Source of the DNA: DAOUFU01 sp034429275 | GTDB lineage: Bacteria; Chloroflexota; Anaerolineae; Aggregatilineales; Aggregatilineaceae | Assembly (NCBI GenBank): GCA_034429275.1 | Contig: DAOUFU010000175.1 | Location: 1 to 23,652 of the forward strand | Direction: 5' to 3' | DNA: 23,652 bases | Shown: positions 7,463 through 15,634 of the stretch, in pieces | Layout of the letters: each line of letters opens with the position of its first letter | How positions within the stretch are numbered: position 1 is the stretch's first letter | Program-made: the position numbers and the translations under genes | Notes under the pieces: model-generated | Told to the model about the DNA's origin: nothing | Databases searched by the model: none | What the model saw: the letters and a program-made list of their open reading frames with translations, nothing else

Positions 7463-9079
7463 TTACTCCGCGCTCGATGAGCGCACGCCCACCGTCGCCG
7501 CTTCGCCTTCTGGCTTACGATCGCCATAGCCGGTATAGGCCAGCAGCTTGTTGATCGCGGCCAGGTAGGCTTTGGCGCTGGCAACAATGATATCGGTATC
7601 GGCCCCATGCCCGCCGAACGTGCGCCGACCGTTCTCGTCGCGGCGGATGCGCACCGTCACTTCGCCCAGCGCGTCGATCCCCTCGGTGATAGCCGCCACC
7701 CGATATTCCACCAGTGTATTCGGCACCTTCACGATCCGGTCGATAGCCTGGAAGGTGGCATCCACCGGCCCTGTGCCGACCGCTGCCTGAATGTGCACCT
7801 GGCCATCAGGCCCGCGCATCTTGATGGTGGCGGTCGGCATCCCCATCTGCCCGCAGGCAACCTGGATGCCTTCCATGTGGAACACTTCCTCCGGCCCATA
7901 AAGCTCATCCGCGATCAGCGCCTCGATGTCGGCATCCGTCACGGTCTTCTTTTTGTCCGCCAGTTCTTTGAACCGCTCGAATGCCTGCTTCAGCTCCTCG
8001 TCGCTCATCTCGTAACCCAGGTCCTGCAGGCGGACTCGGAACGCATGCCGCCCGCTGTGTTTACCCAGGACCAGGTTACTCTGGGACAGGCCGACCGATT
8101 CCGGGGTCATGATCTCGTAGGTCGCCTGGTGCTTGAGTACACCATCCTGGTGAATACCCGCTTCGTGGCTGAAGGCATTCACGCCGACAATCGCCTTGTT
8201 GGGCTGGACGGGTAGGCCGGTATAGTTGCTCACCATACGGCTGGTGCGCGTGATCTGGGTCGTGTCGATGCCGGTGGTCATCCGGTAAATCTGCGGACGC
8301 GTGCGCAGCGCCATCACAACTTCTTCCAGCGAGGTATTGCCCGCCCGCTCGCCGATCCCATTGACCGTCACCTCGACCTGGCGCGCCCCGGCTTGCAGCC
8401 CGGCCAGCGAATTGGCCGTTGCCAGCCCCAGGTCGTTGTGGCAGTGCACCGACCAGATCACGCGGTCGCCGCCCGGTGTCTCGGTGATCAGCTTGCGCAT
8501 CAGGTCGTAATATTCCGCCGGCGTGATGTACCCCACCGTGTCGGGGATATTCAGCGTCGTTGCGCCCGCTTCAATCGCTACACCCAACACATGGACCAGA
8601 AAATCCGGGTCAGAGCGGCAGCCGTCTTCCGGCGAAAACTCGATATCTTCGCACAGTGAGCGCGCATAGCTCACCATTTCACGCGCGCGCTCCACCACCT
8701 GCTCGCGCGTCATGCGCAGCTTGTACTGCATGTGAATGTCCGACGTGGCAATGAACGTATGGATACGCGGTTTAGCTGCCTCTCTGACAGCCTCCCACGC
8801 TTTATCGATATCGCTCTGAGTTGTGCGCGCCAGCCCACAGATGATCGGGCCATCCGGCGTGCCCACTTCCTGGGCGATTCGCCGCACGCCTTCCAGGTCA
8901 TCCGGTGACGCCGCCGGAAACCCGGCCTCGATCACATCCACACCCAGCCGGACCAACTGGCGCGCGATATCGATTTTCTCGGCGCTGGTCAGGCTGGCTC
9001 CGGGCGACTGTTCCCCATCGCGCAGGGTGGTGTCGAATATCCGCACACGGTTTGTGGCATCAACCCCAGGCTCGTCCAT
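7463..9079 (-). CDS. leuA: 2-isopropylmalate synthase
   Basis: The 538-aa product condenses 2-oxoisovalerate with acetyl-CoA, the committed step of Leu synthesis. The catalytic TIM barrel shows FDTTLRDGEQSPG (residues 15-27, metal ligand D16), the HCHND metal motif (H212, H214) and NGIGERAGNTSLEE near 240-253. The C-terminal third is the LeuA dimer/allosteric domain (GTGPVDATFQAIDRIV... GADTDIIVASAKAYLAAIN), the usual site of Leu feedback inhibition. Its length is within the bacterial LeuA range. The ATG has AAAGGA about 10 nt upstream. It follows ilvC after 173 nt and is clearly distinct from the cimA product in the same cluster. Confidence 0.97.
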   Translation of the reverse strand: MDEPGVDATNRVRIFDTTLRDGEQSPGASLTSAEKIDIARQLVRLGVDVIEAGFPAASPDDLEGVRRIAQEVGTPDGPIICGLARTTQSDIDKAWEAVREAAKPRIHTFIATSDIHMQYKLRMTREQVVERAREMVSYARSLCEDIEFSPEDGCRSDPDFLVHVLGVAIEAGATTLNIPDTVGYITPAEYYDLMRKLITETPGGDRVIWSVHCHNDLGLATANSLAGLQAGARQVEVTVNGIGERAGNTSLEEVVMALRTRPQIYRMTTGIDTTQITRTSRMVSNYTGLPVQPNKAIVGVNAFSHEAGIHQDGVLKHQATYEIMTPESVGLSQSNLVLGKHSGRHAFRVRLQDLGYEMSDEELKQAFERFKELADKKKTVTDADIEALIADELYGPEEVFHMEGIQVACGQMGMPTATIKMRGPDGQVHIQAAVGTGPVDATFQAIDRIVKVPNTLVEYRVAAITEGIDALGEVTVRIRRDENGRRTFGGHGADTDIIVASAKAYLAAINKLLAYTGYGDRKPEGEAATVGVRSSSAE

Positions 9080-9252
9080 TGTGATGATTTCCTTTCGCGC
9101 AAGGCAGAATTAATCAACTCGTTCGGATCACAGGACCCAAGGTCATCAAGACCCTCTTCCTTCAAGCCATCAAGGCCATCGTCGGACACTCGCATCACCC
9201 CCTTTCATGCCACCAGGGATACTCGTCGAATCTCCCGCTCACGCGCAGAACG

Positions 9253-10266
9253 CTAATCGGCTTTCGGCGCGCGTTTGGCCTTCAGGAACGGCATCATTTC
9301 GCGCAGTTCCGCGCCGATCTTCTCGATCATCAGGTTCTGCTCAGCACGGCGCGCCTCGTTGAACCAGGGACGCCCCGCCTTGTTTTCCGCAATCCAGTTG
9401 CGAGCATAGGTCCCGTTCTGGATTTCGGTCAGCATCTTTTTCATCTCGCCCTTGGTTTCCTCGGTGATCAGGCGCTCACCGCCGGTATAACCCCCGTGTT
9501 CCGCCGTATCCGATACCGAGAACCACATGTAGCTCAAGCCGCCCTGATAAATCAGGTCCACGATCAGCTTCAGCTCGTGCAGCACCTCAAAATAGGCGAT
9601 CTCCGGCTGGTAGCCAGCCTTGACCAGGGTCTCGAACCCGGCTTTGATCAGCGCGGAGACGCCGCCGCACAGCACCACCTGCTCGCCGAACAGGTCTGTT
9701 TCGGTCTCTTCCGCAAAGGTTGTCTCGATCACGCCCGCCCGCGTGCAGCCCAACGCGCGCGCATAGGCCAGCGCCTGTTCCTTGGCATGGCCGCTTGCAT
9801 CCTGCGCCACAGCGACCAGGGCCGGGGTCCCCGCGCCCTCCACATAAAGCTCGCGCACGCGGTGGCCCGGCGCTTTGGGCGCGACCATGCTCACATCGAC
9901 AAAATCCGGCGGCTTGATCTGCTCGAAGCGGATGTTGAACCCATGCGCGAACATCAACGTGTCGCCGGGCTTGAGCGTTGGCTCAATGCTCTCGGCGTAG
10001 ACCAACGGCTGCACCGTATCCGGTACCAGCAGCATGATGACATCTGCCTGGGCCGCCGCTTCCGCCGCCGACACCGGTGTGAATCCATCGGCCACGGCAT
10101 TTTCCCACGACTGGCAGCAGTCGCGCTCGCCCACCACTACCTTGACGCCGCTGTCACGCAGGTTTTGCGCATGAGCGTGTCCCTGGCTGCCATAGCCGAT
10201 AATGGCAACCGTCTTACCTTCCAGGAACTTCAGATCGGCGTCCTTGTCATAATAGAGCTTTGCCAC
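9253..10266 (-). CDS. ilvC: Ketol-acid reductoisomerase (class I)
   Basis: The 337-aa product matches class I length. It starts with GTG (MAKLYYDKDADL), with AGGGAG upstream. The Rossmann motif GYGSQGHAHAQNLRDSG is at 24-40. The C-terminal knotted domain carries the Mg-binding acids, with ETDLFGEQ near 189-196 and FEVLHELKLIVDL near 226-238, plus SDTAEHGGY. It catalyses the alkyl migration and reduction of acetolactate and acetohydroxybutyrate. The cofactor-specificity loop reads VGERDCCQSW (45-54), where family members commonly have a GxxxGS(K/R)SW-like sequence. The acidic residues and paired cysteines are unusual and may affect NADPH/NADH preference or redox sensitivity. It lies 38 nt after ilvN. 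Confidence 0.97.
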   Translation of the reverse strand: MAKLYYDKDADLKFLEGKTVAIIGYGSQGHAHAQNLRDSGVKVVVGERDCCQSWENAVADGFTPVSAAEAAAQADVIMLLVPDTVQPLVYAESIEPTLKPGDTLMFAHGFNIRFEQIKPPDFVDVSMVAPKAPGHRVRELYVEGAGTPALVAVAQDASGHAKEQALAYARALGCTRAGVIETTFAEETETDLFGEQVVLCGGVSALIKAGFETLVKAGYQPEIAYFEVLHELKLIVDLIYQGGLSYMWFSVSDTAEHGGYTGGERLITEETKGEMKKMLTEIQNGTYARNWIAENKAGRPWFNEARRAEQNLMIEKIGAELREMMPFLKAKRAPKAD

Positions 10267-10304
10267 GGAACTATCTCCCTTGCAGAGTGGTAAATGAAGC
10301 CAGA

Positions 10305-10856
10305 CTAGAGAATGTTCGGCACGCCACCACGGTGGCCATTCGAGCTTTGCCCGTTACGGACCTTATAGGCATCGGGAGCCGAAAGAACGTGCTCGCCGCG
10401 CGCCATCGTCACCACGCCGGTACGGACCATTTCCATGATCCCGATCGGACGCAGCAGTTCGACCAGGCTGGTGATCTTTTCCTCATCGCCGGTCACTTCG
10501 ACAATCACCGTTTCCGGGCTGGCGTCTACGATCCGGGCGCGGAAGATATCGCAGATTTGCATCACTTCGCCGCGCGTGCTGCTGTCTACCCGCACCTTGA
10601 TCATCGCCAGGTCGCGGCTGACGTTCGGCACGTCGGTGACTTCCTCCACCTGGATCACATTGACCAGTTTGAAGAGCTGCGTCCTCACCTTGTCGGCGTC
10701 CGCATCGACGACAATCGTCATGCGTGAGACATTTGGCGATTCCGTGCGGCCCACCGTCAGGCTGTCAATGTTGAAGTTGCGCCGCCGGAACAGGCTCGCC
10801 ACCCGGTTGAGCACCCCCGGCTTGTTTTCGACCAGCGCCACCAGAGTATGTTTCAT
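10305..10856 (-). CDS. ilvN: Acetolactate synthase small (regulatory) subunit
   Basis: This 183-aa protein begins MKHTLVALVENKPGVLNRVASLFRRRNFNIDSLTVG, the ACT domain of the acetohydroxyacid synthase regulatory subunit (roughly residues 2-75). The C-terminal IlvN/IlvH domain (LAMIKVRVDSSTRGEVMQIC... VEVTGDEEKI) follows. It activates IlvB and gives feedback inhibition by Val. The ilvB stop is 17 nt upstream and AGGAG precedes the ATG, the normal paired arrangement of subunit genes. It could equally be called ilvH; the name follows the gene order. Confidence 0.96.
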   Translation of the reverse strand: MKHTLVALVENKPGVLNRVASLFRRRNFNIDSLTVGRTESPNVSRMTIVVDADADKVRTQLFKLVNVIQVEEVTDVPNVSRDLAMIKVRVDSSTRGEVMQICDIFRARIVDASPETVIVEVTGDEEKITSLVELLRPIGIMEMVRTGVVTMARGEHVLSAPDAYKVRNGQSSNGHRGGVPNIL

Positions 10857-10873
10857 CGCTTTTTTCTCCTGGA

Positions 10874-12580
10874 CTAGACTGAATCTGCCGATGCGGTCGG
10901 GCGGCGAATCATGTTGTGCAAATCGGCCCCGCTAGGCACCATCGGGTACACAAGGTCGTGGCGTTCCACCACAAAATCGATCAGCACCGGGCGGTCAGTG
11001 ATACTTTCGGCCCACTCCATTGTGGGGAAGATTTCTTCGCGCCTGGTCACGCGGCGGGCCGGGATGCCATACGCCTCGGCCAGCTTGACAAAATCTGGGC
11101 TGCGCATCGGAGTCTGGTTGTAGCGCTCTTCGTAGAAGAACTCCTGCCACTGGCGCACCATGCCCAGGTAGCCGTTATTGATGATGGCGATGTTGATCGG
11201 CACACCTTCCTGGGCAGCAGTTCCCAGCTCGGTCAGCGTCATTTGGAAACCGCCATCGCCCACAATCGCCCAGACGTTGGTGCTCTTGAGTCCGATCGCC
11301 GCGCCGATGGCTGCCGGCACGCCAAACCCCATCGTGCCTAGCCCCCCTGATGTGATCAGGGTATGCGGGCGCTCGTGGGGATAATACTGGGCTTCCCACA
11401 TCTGGTGTTGGCCCACATCGGTGACCACGACGGCATTGCCTTGTGTGGCCTTCCACATATCGCGGATCACGTGAGCAGCCAGCAGCTTGTCGGGTACTTC
11501 CTGGTTGACAATGTCGCGTTCGTCCGCGTCCTCCGCCCAATCGCGGATTTTCGCCCACCATGACCGGTGCTCTTTCGCTTTGATATGAGGCAGCACCTGG
11601 TTGAGCACTGTTTTCAGATCGCCCACGATGCCCAGATCGGCGCGCACGTTCTTGTGCACTTCCGAAGGATCGATTTCGATGTGAATCTTCTTGGCATTCG
11701 GGGCATAAGTCTTGAGATTGCCCGTCACACGGTCATCGAAGCGCATCCCGAAGGCCAGCAGCAGATCGGCATTCTGGATCGCCAGGTTGGCCGTGCCAGT
11801 CCCGTGCATTCCCATCATGCCCAACGACAGGGGATGGCTTTCGGGAACACTGCCCTTGCCCAGCAGCGTCAGTGCGATCGGCGTCTGAGTCATCTCGGCA
11901 AAGCGCACGACTTCCTGCGACGCGCCCGACATCAAGATGCCATGCCCTGCCAGGATCACCGGCTGCTCGGCCTGCTCAATCATTTCCAGCATCCGCGCGA
12001 TCTGCTCTTCGCTGGCCGGGCGCGGCGGTTGATAGCCGGGTAGCACGATTTCGCCTTCGGGGTAGACAAACTCGGTGACGGCATTCTGCACATCTTTAGG
12101 GATGTCGATCAACACCGGGCCGGGCCGGCCAGTCCGGGCGATGTGGAACGCCTCACGAATGGTATAGGCCAGTTCTTCCACATCGTAGACCAGGTAATTG
12201 TGCTTGGTGATCGGCAGAGTGATGCCGGAAATGTCCACTTCCTGGAAGGCATCGGTTCCGATGGTGGTCTGGGCCACCTGCCCGGTGATGCAAACAATGG
12301 GGGACGAGTCCATCATGGCGGTGGCAATGCCGGTCACCAGGTTTGTCGCGCCGGGGCCGGAGGTGGCAATCGCCACGCCGACCTTCCCGGTTGCGCGGGC
12401 AAATCCGTCGGCCATGTGCGCCGCACCCTGCTCGTGACGAACCAGCACATGCCGCAGTTGGGGATATTTGGTCATCGCGTCGTAAGTGGGCAGAATAGCC
12501 CCGCCCGGATACCCGAACATCACTTCGACGCCTTCACGGATCAGGCATTCAAGGATGATTTCAGCGCCCGTTAGTTTCAC
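10874..12580 (-). CDS. ilvB: Acetolactate synthase large (catalytic) subunit
   Basis: The product is 568 aa with a GTG start (MKLTGAEIILECL) and AGGAG 8 nt upstream. It is a thiamine-diphosphate enzyme with the family's three-domain layout. The catalytic Glu is E50 in RHEQGAAHMADGFAR, a central FAD-binding domain covers roughly 190-345, and the ThDP motif runs from GDG (441-443) to NN (468-469) with NGYLGMVRQWQEFFY after it. The QWQ segment separates AHAS from other ThDP oxidases. It condenses two pyruvates to acetolactate for Val/Leu, or pyruvate with 2-oxobutanoate for Ile. It lies 82 nt after ilvE. Confidence 0.97.
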   Translation of the reverse strand: MKLTGAEIILECLIREGVEVMFGYPGGAILPTYDAMTKYPQLRHVLVRHEQGAAHMADGFARATGKVGVAIATSGPGATNLVTGIATAMMDSSPIVCITGQVAQTTIGTDAFQEVDISGITLPITKHNYLVYDVEELAYTIREAFHIARTGRPGPVLIDIPKDVQNAVTEFVYPEGEIVLPGYQPPRPASEEQIARMLEMIEQAEQPVILAGHGILMSGASQEVVRFAEMTQTPIALTLLGKGSVPESHPLSLGMMGMHGTGTANLAIQNADLLLAFGMRFDDRVTGNLKTYAPNAKKIHIEIDPSEVHKNVRADLGIVGDLKTVLNQVLPHIKAKEHRSWWAKIRDWAEDADERDIVNQEVPDKLLAAHVIRDMWKATQGNAVVVTDVGQHQMWEAQYYPHERPHTLITSGGLGTMGFGVPAAIGAAIGLKSTNVWAIVGDGGFQMTLTELGTAAQEGVPINIAIINNGYLGMVRQWQEFFYEERYNQTPMRSPDFVKLAEAYGIPARRVTRREEIFPTMEWAESITDRPVLIDFVVERHDLVYPMVPSGADLHNMIRRPTASADSV

Positions 12581-12662
12581 TGTGGTTGCTCCTGTTCTAC
12601 TGGCCGCGTGCGATAAAGAGATCGATGCTAGCGTCGGTCAAAAGGGTCTACATTGCTCTCCG

Positions 12663-13598
12663 TCAGGACTTCTCCACATGAACCGGCGTCAGCCAATGGA
12701 AGCGATCTGGCAGCTCGCCCGATGTGATCCCAAAGAATTCCTGCTGAATGCGCTCGGTGATCGGACCGCGTTTTCCACTGCCCACCGGCACGCGATCGAC
12801 TGAGCGCACCGGGGAGATCTCCGCCGCCGTTCCCGTCATAAACATCTCATCCGCGATATACAGCATCTCGCGGGCAATCAACTGCTCGCGTACCTCGTAC
12901 CCCAGATCGCGCGCGATCTGGATCGCATACTGGCGGGTCACGCCGCCCAGGATCGATGCGCCGAGCGGCGGGGTATAGATCGTGCCCTCAACAATCAGGA
13001 AGATATTTTCGCCCGCGCCCTCGCTGACATAGCCGTTCACATCCAGCCCGATCCCTTCGTGAAAGCCGTTTTCTTTGGCCTCCATCGTGATGAACTGGCT
13101 GCCCACATATTGCCCGCCGATCTTCGCCATGGCCGGCATCGTATCCGGGGCCATGCGCCGCCACGAGCTGACCATCACATCAACGCCCTGCTCGATAGCT
13201 TCCGCGCCCAGGTAACGCCCCCACTCTATGGTGAAGATGACCACCTCAACCGGGCACTTGCGCCCGTCCAGCCCGATCACATCGCTGCCGCGAAACACCA
13301 GCGGGCGAATGTAGCAGCTTGCGTGTTTGTTGCGCGCCACTGTTTCGACCATCGCCGCGCTGATGTCATCGGGCGAATAGGGCATGGGAATACGCGCGAT
13401 CTTGCAAGAGTTGAACAACCGGCGCACATGCGCATCCAACCCCAGAATTGCAGGGCCGCGAGGGGTGCTGTAGGCCCGCACGCCCTCGAACACGCTCGAT
13501 CCATAGTGCAGGGCGTGCGTCGTGACATGAACAGTCGCCGCATCCCATGCTACGAACTGCCCGTTGTGCCAGATCCATTCCGCTTTTTGTAGCGCCAT
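12663..13598 (-). CDS. ilvE: Branched-chain amino acid aminotransferase
   Basis: The product is a 311-aa class IV PLP aminotransferase. The expected segments are present: HYGSSVFEGVRAY at 31-43, the PLP lysine K159 in MAKIGGQYVGSQ, the signature EGIGLDVNGYVSEGAGENIF at 181-200, and FMTGTAAEISPVRSVD near the end. It performs the last step of Ile, Val and Leu synthesis with glutamate as amino donor. D-amino acid aminotransferase and aminodeoxychorismate lyase share the fold, but the length, motifs and position among ilv genes favour BCAT. AGGGAG lies about 10 nt before the ATG, and ilvD ends 55 nt upstream. Confidence 0.96.
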   Translation of the reverse strand: MALQKAEWIWHNGQFVAWDAATVHVTTHALHYGSSVFEGVRAYSTPRGPAILGLDAHVRRLFNSCKIARIPMPYSPDDISAAMVETVARNKHASCYIRPLVFRGSDVIGLDGRKCPVEVVIFTIEWGRYLGAEAIEQGVDVMVSSWRRMAPDTMPAMAKIGGQYVGSQFITMEAKENGFHEGIGLDVNGYVSEGAGENIFLIVEGTIYTPPLGASILGGVTRQYAIQIARDLGYEVREQLIAREMLYIADEMFMTGTAAEISPVRSVDRVPVGSGKRGPITERIQQEFFGITSGELPDRFHWLTPVHVEKS

Positions 13599-13653
13599 AC
13601 CGCTTCTGTCTCCCTGTGCAGCCGATCACCGCCAACCTATGAGATTCTCGCCA

Positions 13654-15321
13654 TCAGTCCACAAAAACGGCCCCGGTGCTGGCACTGCTCACCAGGCGGG
13701 CATAACGCCGCAGCCACCGGCTGGGGATGTCACTCTCAAAGGGGGGCAGCGCGGCCAGGCGGCGCTGAACCTCCGCCGGGTCAACCAGCAAGTCCAACCG
13801 GCGGTTATCCAGGTCAATTTCGATCAAATCACCCGGCTGCACGGCGGCAATTGGGCCACGTGCCGCTGCTTCCGGGCTGACATGCCCGATCGACACCCCA
13901 CGGCTGCCGCCAGAGAACCGCCCATCGGTGATCAGAGCCACGCTATCGCCCAGGCCCATACCTTGAAGCTGAGCGGTCGGCCCCAACATTTCCTGCATTC
14001 CTGGCCCACCCTGCGGACCTTCATAACGAATGATCACCACATCGCCCGGCTGAACCTCTTTGTTCAGAATGCCCATTGAGGCAGCTTCTTCGCTCTCGTA
14101 CAGGCGCGCCGGGCCACGGAAGTGGCGCATCGCTTCGGGAACTGCGCCTGTTTTGATCACCGCCCCATCGGGAGCCAGGCTGCCAAACAAGATCGCCAGC
14201 CCGCCATGTTCGCTGTAGGGATTTTCTACCGGGCGAATGACTTCATAATCCGTGATCTTCGCGTCTGCGATGCTCTCTCCCAGAGTCTTGCCGGTCACGG
14301 TGGGACGATCCAGGTGCAGCGCGCCTTCTTTTTTGGAGATTTCCTTGAGGATGGCCGGTACACCGCCCGCCCGGTGCACGTCTTCCATGTGCCAATGGGA
14401 GGCCGGGCTGACCTTGCAGATGTGGGGCACACGTGCCGCCACCGCGTTGATGCGCTCCAGGTCATAGGCGATCCCGGCTTCATAAGCCAGCGCCAGGGTA
14501 TGCAGCACCGTGTTGGTACTGCCACCCATCGCCATATCGAGCGCGAATGCATCGTCGATGGCATCAGCCGAAACAATTCGGCGCGCCGTCAGGTCCTTTT
14601 CGATCAGAACCATGATCTGGCGCGCCGCTTGTCGAGCGAGTTCGTCGCGTTCGGGGGTGTTGGCCAGGGCAGAACCGTTATAGGGCAGGGCCAGTCCCAA
14701 CGCTTCCATCAGGCAGTTCATCGAGTTGGCCGTGAACATGCCCGAACACGAGCCACACGAGGGACAGCCATAATCTTCCAGGGTTTTCAGTTCGGCATCA
14801 TCGATTTTGCCCGCTTTGTAGGCTCCCACTCCCTCGAAGACGCTGATGAGATCAACCGTGCGGCCATCGGGGGTTTTGCCCGCCGCCATCGGCCCACCAC
14901 TGACAAAGATGGTGGGGATATCCAGTCGCATCGCCGCCATCAACATCCCCGGCACGATCTTGTCGCAGTTGGGGATGCAGATCATGCCGTCAAACGCGTG
15001 AGCCATGATCATTGTCTCCACCGAGTCGGCGATCAGCTCGCGGCTGGGCAGCGAAAAATTCATGCCGATGTGGCCCATCGCAATGCCATCATCAACACCG
15101 ATTGTGTTGAACTCGAATGGCACACCGCCCGCCTCGCGGACAGCCTCTTTGACGACCTTTCCGAATTCCTGGAGATGAACATGGCCGGGGATGATATCGA
15201 CATATGAGTTGACTACCGCAATAAAAGGCTTGCGCATGTCGGCATCGGTGACGCCGGTGGCCTTGAGCAGGCTCCGATGGGGCGCGCGTTCAAACCCTTT
15301 CTTGATCCGATCTGATCGCAT
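13654..15321 (-). CDS. ilvD: Dihydroxy-acid dehydratase
   Basis: The start at 15321 (MRSDRIKKGFERAPHRSLLKATG, 555 aa) is chosen because this is the conserved family N-terminus and AAGGGA lies 7 nt upstream; a GTG 10 codons earlier is possible but sits close to the terminator hairpin. Fe-S cluster cysteines are seen in CIPNCDK (C115, C119) and GCPSCGSCSGMFTANS (C186, C189, C192). VNSYVDIIPGH has Gly where [2Fe-2S] members often carry a Cys, which resembles the E. coli/B. subtilis oxygen-sensitive type. It dehydrates dihydroxyisovalerate and dihydroxymethylvalerate. It is the first structural gene after the attenuator, so its transcription depends on read-through there. Confidence 0.97.
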   Translation of the reverse strand: MRSDRIKKGFERAPHRSLLKATGVTDADMRKPFIAVVNSYVDIIPGHVHLQEFGKVVKEAVREAGGVPFEFNTIGVDDGIAMGHIGMNFSLPSRELIADSVETMIMAHAFDGMICIPNCDKIVPGMLMAAMRLDIPTIFVSGGPMAAGKTPDGRTVDLISVFEGVGAYKAGKIDDAELKTLEDYGCPSCGSCSGMFTANSMNCLMEALGLALPYNGSALANTPERDELARQAARQIMVLIEKDLTARRIVSADAIDDAFALDMAMGGSTNTVLHTLALAYEAGIAYDLERINAVAARVPHICKVSPASHWHMEDVHRAGGVPAILKEISKKEGALHLDRPTVTGKTLGESIADAKITDYEVIRPVENPYSEHGGLAILFGSLAPDGAVIKTGAVPEAMRHFRGPARLYESEEAASMGILNKEVQPGDVVIIRYEGPQGGPGMQEMLGPTAQLQGMGLGDSVALITDGRFSGGSRGVSIGHVSPEAAARGPIAAVQPGDLIEIDLDNRRLDLLVDPAEVQRRLAALPPFESDIPSRWLRRYARLVSSASTGAVFVD

Positions 15322-15354
15322 GATTGGTTCCCTTTTTCGTAACGCGTTCACGAT

Positions 15355-15394
15355 CCGAAACGAAAAGGGCCTCCCACTTTTGTTGGGAGGCCCC
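15355..15394 (-). terminator. Intrinsic terminator of the ilv leader (attenuator, strands 3:4)
   Basis: On the minus strand, GGGCCTCCCA (15393 to 15384) and TGGGAGGCCC (15376 to 15367) form a perfect 10-bp, GC-rich stem with a 7-nt loop. TTTTCGTTTC follows directly. This is the form of a Rho-independent terminator in the transcription direction; no comparable T-run follows on the plus strand. It lies about 30 nt after the leader-peptide stop and 45 nt before the ilvD start, where it can only act on leader transcription. Confidence 0.88.
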
Positions 15395-15496
15395 TAGTTC
15401 ACTTGTGCCTGGCCTGCTGCTCGCTAGGCCCTCCCAAACGCCGAAACCCCGCCAATAACGACGAGGACAATCAAAATGACGCTAATAAGGAGGACC
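15384..15496 (-). promoter_or_regulatory. Antiterminator/protector pairings of the ilv attenuator
   Basis: Strand 1 (15489-15496, GGTCCTCC within the Leu5-Leu8 codons) can pair over 8 bp with strand 2 (15427-15434, GGAGGGCC, the last codons of the leader), including one G-U pair. Strand 2 (15430-15437, TTGGGAGG) can instead pair perfectly over 8 bp with CCTCCCAA of strand 3 (15383-15390), extended by two G-C pairs beyond a bulged G. Strand 3 is also the 5' arm of the terminator. A ribosome stalled on the Leu/Val/Ile codons would keep strand 1 from pairing, favour 2:3 and allow read-through into ilvD. A ribosome that finishes translation would cover strand 2 and let the terminator form. The complementarities are read directly; the mechanism follows from enterobacterial ilv/leu attenuation. 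Confidence 0.8.
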
Positions 15497-15510
15497 AGAC
15501 CGTTTTTCAT
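15424..15510 (-). CDS. BCAA-rich leader peptide (ilvL-like) of the ilv-leu operon
   Basis: The ORF has 28 codons: MKNG, then LVLLISVILIVLVVI, then GGVSAFGRA and TAG. Residues 5-19 contain five Leu, five Val and four Ile out of fifteen, so translation would sense charging of all three tRNA families whose amino acids the operon makes. The end (..SAFGRA) is also loosely like the end of enterobacterial IlvL. The start at 15510 has no strong ribosome-binding site; the same frame is open upstream with ATGs at 15573 and 15582, so the true start is uncertain. A small membrane peptide is the alternative reading, but the exact overlap of its last codons with antiterminator strand 2 favours a regulatory leader. 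Confidence 0.82.
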   Translation of the reverse strand: MKNGLVLLISVILIVLVVIGGVSAFGRA

Positions 15511-15592
15511 GGGTTGATTTTGCTGCACCGCTCCAGGTGCGCACCCTTGCAGATGCCTGCTGCACGCTACCATTGCGCGCATGTTGCTCACT

Positions 15593-15621
15593 ACTCTAGA
15601 ACACCAGCCCGCCTCTGTCAA
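15593..15621 (-). promoter_or_regulatory. Sigma-70-type promoter of the ilv-leu operon
   Basis: On the minus strand a consensus -35 TTGACA (15616-15621) is separated by exactly 17 nt from a -10 TAGAGT (15593-15598, 4 of 6 consensus bases). Transcription would start near 15586, giving about 75 nt of leader before the leader-peptide ATG. Its position just upstream of the attenuator supports the call. Confidence 0.75.
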
Positions 15622-15634
15622 GCAATTGGCGGGC

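Noticed and set aside
14122..15207. 361-codon plus-strand frame opposite ilvD
   Set aside because: It is antisense to an unmistakable ilvD. The translation is rich in His, Arg and Gln with no domain character.
15355..15592. T-box riboswitch as the ilv leader
   Set aside because: No recognisable T-box consensus (GGGTGGNACCGCG-like) precedes the terminator. A short BCAA-rich ORF and overlapping pairings explain the leader.
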